Source of the DNA: Chryseobacterium sp.
GTDB lineage: Bacteria; Bacteroidota; Bacteroidia; Flavobacteriales; Weeksellaceae
NCBI RefSeq assembly: GCF_019236175.1
Contig: NZ_JAFAJM010000009.1
Location: forward strand, 186,001 to 250,000
Reading direction: 5' to 3'
DNA length: 64,000 nt
The translations under genes were made by a program, and so were the position numbers. The notes below the pieces were generated by a model. It saw only the letters and a program-made list of their open reading frames with translations, did not search any database and was not told where the DNA came from. Each line of letters opens with the position of its first letter. Position 1 is the stretch's first letter. Below, piece after piece: positions 59,120-64,000 of the stretch.

Positions 59120-60142
59120 TTAATGTCTGAACATCTTGTTTCTTCCCGTTTTAAATCTTGAGATATCTTTTAAAATCACCTCATCATCGGGATTGAAATA
59201 TTTCAGTTCATTCACAATTTCTGAACGGGTGCTCACTTTTCCCGCAATAATTTCATAACCTATATTCCGGATGACGGATTGCAGCTCCGGAGTTTTTCTG
59301 AATTCATATTTCATAACATCCAGATAAGTAATCTTTTGATAATCCGGAGTTGTCTCATACAGTGTCTGTATTTCTTTTTCCAGATTTTGAAGATCAGAAA
59401 TATTGGCAAAATAGTTATTTAAACAATTGAATGCGTCTTTGTCTTCTTTCCATCCTTTTAACAGTACTTTTTGTGCTTCTTCTGTTTTTTCCATCTTTTT
59501 ACGGTATACCAGAGAAGCTTTCACCATCTGGTTATTGGCCGTATAGTCATCAGCAACCATCTGGTAGTAGATATGAGCATTTTTAATATCATTGATTTCT
59601 TTATAAAGGTCTCCTACTTTTTCTTTCTGCTCCATTTCTTTATAGAGTTCAATGGCCTTTTTATATTGTTTTGCCTTTTCGTAGCAAACGGCGGCATCGG
59701 ATTTATTTCTTAATTTTTTAAGATAAACGACTGCCGCTTCATTATAAAACTCGCCATTTTCCAGTGTTTTTGCACCTCTGTAATTATCCTGAAGAAGATT
59801 CATATAAACCTTTGCAGCTTTTTTATAGTCATTTTCTGCAATATATTTTTCAGCAAGTTCTTCGTATTTATTTCTGATTCTGTCAAAAAGGGAAGTTTCC
59901 AGATAAAAGCTTCCACCGCCCATGCTTCTTTTTCCCGACTTCCGCTCACTTTGTTCTTTGTTTTTCAGAGCAGTAATAACAAGAAGAATAATAAAAGCAA
60001 CGATCAGGAAAATCACCAGTGTTCCGATCACACTCCACCAGCTCTCATGGAATAGCTGAGCAATAATGCCTACTACTTTAAACATAGCAAGCAGCACAAA
60101 GGCCGCCATAAATTTGTCGATAAATTTCTGCTTATTCATCAT
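59120..60142 (-). CDS. TPR membrane protein of the vWA/bpX cluster
   Basis: This 340-aa protein has two N-terminal membrane helices (about residues 10-30 and 34-56), then a cytoplasmic tetratricopeptide-type solenoid with repeats such as YIAENDYKKAAKVYMNLL and YEKAKQYKKAIELYKEM. Its start overlaps the bpX-like gene by 11 nt. It is probably a membrane scaffold partner for the upstream vWA/propeller proteins. No catalytic motif. Confidence 0.82.
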   Translation of the reverse strand: MMNKQKFIDKFMAAFVLLAMFKVVGIIAQLFHESWWSVIGTLVIFLIVAFIILLVITALKNKEQSERKSGKRSMGGGSFYLETSLFDRIRNKYEELAEKYIAENDYKKAAKVYMNLLQDNYRGAKTLENGEFYNEAAVVYLKKLRNKSDAAVCYEKAKQYKKAIELYKEMEQKEKVGDLYKEINDIKNAHIYYQMVADDYTANNQMVKASLVYRKKMEKTEEAQKVLLKGWKEDKDAFNCLNNYFANISDLQNLEKEIQTLYETTPDYQKITYLDVMKYEFRKTPELQSVIRNIGYEIIAGKVSTRSEIVNELKYFNPDDEVILKDISRFKTGRNKMFRH

Positions 60143-61823
60143 CTTCAGTGTTTAAAAGTGTTTTATCATCCCTGAACAACCGGTAAAGAAGCAACATGAC
60201 ACAAATAACAAGAGCCCATACAAACCAGTTGTATCCGAACATTCTCACCAATGGATAAAACAGATAGACCAACATAGCAACAAGAATTGCTATGAGAAAA
60301 ATTTTTATCCAGCCCGGTACGTTATCCCCACCCAGACTCAAGGATTTTTTCTTGAAAACGAAGGAGTATATTCCTACTGCTCCTATGATAAAGATAACCA
60401 GATAAAGAATATCTGAAATCCCGGTTTTCTCTTTCATCTGATTTCCACGGGCATCAATGCCTTTTACTTTAGATTTCTGGATGGCTGCAGAAGGTGTATC
60501 CTTATGATCTATGGTTCCGTATAGTCTGCCCAGAGAGTCTTCCATCAACGCCTGTCTTTTTTTCAGAAGGTATTTTACAACATCTCCGTTGACTGGTTTT
60601 CCATGAGTATACTGCTTTAGAGAATCTGAAATTCTACGTTTCAGCTTTTCTGTTTTTCCTTCAACCTGTTGTTTAATTTTTTTGCTATAAATAATTTTCA
60701 GAGAGTCTCTGCTTTTCTGCTCACGATTAACCAGCTTATCAATGTCAGGACTGATTTCATTAAGACTTCTTCCTCCTGATTTTCTGTATTCTTCTCTTTT
60801 TTTCTCTTTAGCAGCGATCATTGCACTTGCCACAGCCAGCTCTTTGGATAACGCAGTTCTTTTTTTATGATAGATAGAGTCAATTTTCTGATCAATTTCA
60901 GAAATTCCGGACTGAAAAGCTACCCTATCGGAAGGAGCTTTCAGGGCATCAGCAGCTATTGTTCCTGATGACATTTTATTTTCGTCCTGTTCCTGTTCAG
61001 TACTATTTTTTTCTGAAGGTAATGCAAACCTTAAAATAACAGCAATAATTAAAATACCCCAGAAAATATTGCGCGATTTTTTATTTCCGGTGCTTTCGGA
61101 GTTTCTTCCGAACAGGTTATCTAGCCAGGTAAATTTACTGAACCCATCTCCTCTGGATGTTCCCATGATATCTAAAGGGACTCCGAGTTCTATTGTTCTT
61201 TCAGGGTATTTCTCAATATATTTTAAATATTTTTCAATCTCTTTTTTATTTCCCGCCATTACTTTTTTCAAATCAAAGGGCAGGTTGTTCATCCATTCTT
61301 CTTCGGTTGGTTTAGATTGCAGAGCTTCCAGTACTTTCTCATCATCCATTTCAACAGTATAACGTTCAATGGTCTTTGGAATTTTCACCCCGTTAAGAGG
61401 TTTTCTGATTACTTCATTTATGATTTCCGGATTCTGAACAAGGGCTATCCAGTCTATTTCTTCGGATAACTTCACCAATCCGAATTCCGGATGCATAATC
61501 AGAAATCGGGAATCAAGCTGTTCCCAGTCTTCAGGATTAATTTTAGGATAAAAAACCGTATTTTCAGGAATAAAAAGCCGGTCATCTACGCTCTGGAAAT
61601 AAGCGTTTCTGCCGATTTCCTGTGGAACATAATCATCGAAAATAAGGAAACAGCCATATAGCAAATCAGGAATATTTGCAGGGACAGCATAAGATCTTAC
61701 CTCATTCAGACTGATTCCAAGCGTTTCCATTTCCTGAAGCCAAATCACCGGCGAGGAGCCTTTAATCAAAAGTCCCTTTTTAGGATATATATTTTTCGGG
61801 AAAGGTTTAATTCTAAGCTCCAT
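60132..61823 (-). CDS. bpX-like membrane protein
   Basis: This 563-aa protein has an N-terminal domain resembling the bpX domains of MoxR-vWA-beta-propeller ternary systems (PKKGLLIKGSSPVIWLQEME, then GCFLIFDDYVPQEIG). A single membrane helix lies around residue 250 (IFWGILIIAVILRFALP), followed by a charged coiled-coil and three or four C-terminal membrane helices. It overlaps the vWA gene by 11 nt. The bpX assignment is from remembered family features, so moderate. Confidence 0.72.
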   Translation of the reverse strand: MELRIKPFPKNIYPKKGLLIKGSSPVIWLQEMETLGISLNEVRSYAVPANIPDLLYGCFLIFDDYVPQEIGRNAYFQSVDDRLFIPENTVFYPKINPEDWEQLDSRFLIMHPEFGLVKLSEEIDWIALVQNPEIINEVIRKPLNGVKIPKTIERYTVEMDDEKVLEALQSKPTEEEWMNNLPFDLKKVMAGNKKEIEKYLKYIEKYPERTIELGVPLDIMGTSRGDGFSKFTWLDNLFGRNSESTGNKKSRNIFWGILIIAVILRFALPSEKNSTEQEQDENKMSSGTIAADALKAPSDRVAFQSGISEIDQKIDSIYHKKRTALSKELAVASAMIAAKEKKREEYRKSGGRSLNEISPDIDKLVNREQKSRDSLKIIYSKKIKQQVEGKTEKLKRRISDSLKQYTHGKPVNGDVVKYLLKKRQALMEDSLGRLYGTIDHKDTPSAAIQKSKVKGIDARGNQMKEKTGISDILYLVIFIIGAVGIYSFVFKKKSLSLGGDNVPGWIKIFLIAILVAMLVYLFYPLVRMFGYNWFVWALVICVMLLLYRLFRDDKTLLNTEDDE

Positions 61824-63999
61824 AATCCAAAATCTGTTCTATAAATGCTTTTAAAAAACGGGAACACATCTCCTCCATTGTTTTTACTTTCAGCAAAGTA
61901 TGTTCGGGAAGGTAATATTCAGAGCCTCCAAACTCGGTATACGTAGCGAGTGCTAAAAAGCCATGGGCCGTAGATGGAATAAAAAACTCTTCAATTCCTT
62001 TATTGCTGCTTCGGAAAACCAGCATACCACGGGAATCTCCGATGATTTCACTTCCATCAGGAAATATAAATTTGTTTTTATTCTGTTCTGCAAAAATTTT
62101 AATATCCGATCTGTTTTTATACAAATTCAGGGAATTTTCATACAAACTGCTCAATTCGTTTCCGGAAACAACCAGGTTATGACTTTCATTAACCCCGACA
62201 TTATTAAAATTGTTGATAATTTTCAATCCGCTTCGGTTCAGTTTTGCGACCTCTGCTTCTGCCTTTGTATTGTTTTTTTCTATGTCTTTTAATTTACCGG
62301 GAAGAATTTCAACAGAGATATTTCCGTCTATATTTATTTTGTATAATGCGCTGTGTTCAATATGATGCAGATAAAAGCTTTTTCCAAAATAAATTAATTC
62401 GTAGGAAGCCGGAATATTCAACCCGGTAAGATTCTGTTCCGAATATTCTTTGGTATTAATATTAAGTTTGGAGATCAGTTTTTTATCAGACTGATACTGG
62501 CACAGGATAAAATGCTGTTGTTTATTTTTTGCCAGAGCAAACTGACCTCTTGGCTTTACAGAAATATTTTCAAATAAAACTTCACAACCATGATAGGTCT
62601 TATAATAATCATAGGAATGTCTGTCATAATAATTATCTGAAAGATAGGTTTTCAGCAGCTGCTTTTTTGAACTCAGAATAAAAAACTCTCCTTCGTATAA
62701 GAACTGAGCCATTTTATTAACCGGTGTAGGAAAAAGAATCGGGTAATTTTGCGGAAGATCTGTCTTTTTTCCGTTATTATTTTCAGCAGTATGCTTCCTG
62801 CGCGGCGGATTAGCCCATAGTTCCTGAAGAGGAAGTTGTATTCTCTGAATATGTTTCCTTGCTCCTTTATCCTGTTTATAAAAATTAACTTCACCGCCTG
62901 CTGTGGTGGTCACCAGAAATTTGAGGCGGTCTCTGTTCTGATGAATGACTCTCTGAATCTTTTCATCTGCCATATTTTCCTGATGGGTCATGAAAAAGAC
63001 TTCAATGTCTTTTTCGGACTGTTCTTCATAAAAAAACTTTTCAAGCGCTTCTGAAACTTCCAGTACAGGGCTTACCTGATTCAGGTTTTCAATTACCGAT
63101 TCAGTTGTATCAAGAGAAATCTGTACACCGGTCTGGCCTAAGGCAAAAACCCTGCATTCCGAATGGGCTTTCGGATGTTTAATCACTGCTATTGCTGAGG
63201 CAAAAGCCAGAACCTTAGGAGTTCCCCAGTTTCTTAGCGAGGTATCGATCAGAATAATTCTTTCAAAAATATTTTCTTCCGGAGGTATTTCTCTTTGAAT
63301 ATAAAGCGCTTCATTATTAGCCACACGATTCATAAATACTTCATCATCATTGGCAAATTCGGAAAGAAGCATTCTGTGAAAATCACCTTTATTGGTCATA
63401 TCGGAAATCCCTCCTACTGGCTGTTCACCCGGAGAAAGATGCCGCATAGGAATTTTCAGGCCGCTCCAGATTCTTTTAATAAGGCTACCTACCTGAAATG
63501 TTTTAGGCTCTTCAATTAATTCTTTAATGAAATCTTTATCCGTTTCGGTGGATATATCTTCCTGAACGATTGCATCATCCAGGTCCGGTTTTCCTGCAAA
63601 GCCTTTCATTGCTTCAATGATAGATTCTGCTGTAGGGAACCTTTCGTTAAGCTGCAGTACTCTTATATCACTGACAAAAGCTGAGAATGTAGCGGGTTGT
63701 TTCTCTGCACTTACAGCCAGCTCATAAGGTCTTTTATAATATACATTCAGGAGAGCATCGGCATGAGTTGAAGATTTTCCCTGCCGGCTATTAGTGAATA
63801 TAGTTTGTAAAAGCAGTATCCTGTTTTGGCCTTGTTTATAAACTTTTGGAAGTGATTTTATTGTAGTAAGAAACAGAATGGCCCCCTCTACATTGGCAGG
63901 ATGTCCTTCATTAACAGCAAAAGCTCCTGTTTTATGCAAATCAGCTGTACGTCTTATAGCTCCCGCAACATCTGTATATCCGTCCTGCATTGCATACAA
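61813..63999 (-). CDS. vWA/beta-propeller protein, 5' end outside the window
   Basis: The reading frame is open to the window edge; the visible 728 residues are the C-terminal part, and a TTG at 63999 is unlikely to be the true start. A vWA-like region has MIDAS-type IILIDTSLRNWGTPKVLAFA. After a linker comes a beta-propeller-like half (FILCQYQSDKKLISKLNI, GKSFYLHHIEHSALYKINI). It fits the vWA or bpX component of a MoxR-vWA-propeller system, so a MoxR AAA+ gene is expected just right of the window. Confidence 0.75.
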   Translation of the reverse strand: MYAMQDGYTDVAGAIRRTADLHKTGAFAVNEGHPANVEGAILFLTTIKSLPKVYKQGQNRILLLQTIFTNSRQGKSSTHADALLNVYYKRPYELAVSAEKQPATFSAFVSDIRVLQLNERFPTAESIIEAMKGFAGKPDLDDAIVQEDISTETDKDFIKELIEEPKTFQVGSLIKRIWSGLKIPMRHLSPGEQPVGGISDMTNKGDFHRMLLSEFANDDEVFMNRVANNEALYIQREIPPEENIFERIILIDTSLRNWGTPKVLAFASAIAVIKHPKAHSECRVFALGQTGVQISLDTTESVIENLNQVSPVLEVSEALEKFFYEEQSEKDIEVFFMTHQENMADEKIQRVIHQNRDRLKFLVTTTAGGEVNFYKQDKGARKHIQRIQLPLQELWANPPRRKHTAENNNGKKTDLPQNYPILFPTPVNKMAQFLYEGEFFILSSKKQLLKTYLSDNYYDRHSYDYYKTYHGCEVLFENISVKPRGQFALAKNKQQHFILCQYQSDKKLISKLNINTKEYSEQNLTGLNIPASYELIYFGKSFYLHHIEHSALYKINIDGNISVEILPGKLKDIEKNNTKAEAEVAKLNRSGLKIINNFNNVGVNESHNLVVSGNELSSLYENSLNLYKNRSDIKIFAEQNKNKFIFPDGSEIIGDSRGMLVFRSSNKGIEEFFIPSTAHGFLALATYTEFGGSEYYLPEHTLLKVKTMEEMCSRFLKAFIEQILDYGA

Positions 64000-64000
64000 A

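Overview
This window looks like chromosomal DNA of a Flavobacteriia member close to Chryseobacterium (Bacteroidota, Weeksellaceae). The evidence is AT-rich DNA, Bacteroidetes-type -7 promoter boxes (TAnnTTTG), a PorZ-like type IX secretion gene next to recO, malate:quinone oxidoreductase, an AadS-type adenylyltransferase and lineage-typical protein sequences. No phage structural gene, complete insertion sequence or CRISPR array was seen.

Layout: 0.1-10.4 kb is mainly housekeeping: recG, a degenerate receiver plus AraC-type regulator, an acetyltransferase, dapA, and a tight operon of split 5'-nucleotidase halves, PorZ and recO. 10.4-19.7 kb is metabolic or accessory: a large glucosidase-like protein, a glucose dehydrogenase-like SDR, GNAT, a DUF1684-like protein, a GMC oxidase, aadS and mqo. 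20.3-23.0 kb holds three tandem secreted paralogues. 23-31.7 kb has gpsA, an M23 peptidase, an Rrf2-regulated unit with two matching operators, FKBP, a catalase-fold protein and a TetR unit with an overlapping operator. 31.9-37.9 kb is a Ter-type stress cluster (TerC, two TerD, TelA, a PRTase-like protein, a HAD phosphatase). A SulP transporter and a lineage-specific helix-turn-helix pair follow.

The striking region is 41.4-64 kb, almost all on the minus strand. At one end are a SWIM zinc-finger protein and two DUF6493-like giants. At the other are a vWA/beta-propeller protein, a bpX-like membrane protein and a TPR membrane protein, which resemble parts of a MoxR-vWA-beta-propeller conflict system. 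Between them is an apparent RNA-repair operon: a YkuK-like RNase H-fold protein, an ATP-grasp protein, a cyclic-phosphate-processing receiver (cREC), a T4 Rnl2-type RNA ligase, a calcineurin-type phosphoesterase and two DEDDh exonucleases.

Directly upstream of that operon, on the same strand with no terminator between, is a roughly 2 kb array of 12 tRNA or tRNA-like genes (His, Ile, Pro, Glu, Asn, Cys, a Tyr-like one, a Thr-like one, Glu, Leu, Phe, Gln). It is interleaved with five copies of a tRNA-sized hairpin element whose outer stems covary around an invariant GCAGAAGATCTT core. Several tRNAs are architecturally abnormal: Leu lacks its long variable arm, Cys has gained one, the Tyr-like gene has a large insertion, and the Thr-like one lacks U33. 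Identity nucleotides are kept for Cys (U73), His (G-1/C73) and Asn (G73). The array starts at the foot of a terminator-like hairpin preceded by a 41-codon ORF, so it may be expressed by conditional read-through. My inference is a tRNA replacement, decoy or repair system linked to the adjoining MoxR-vWA module; the association is read from sequence, the function is not demonstrated.
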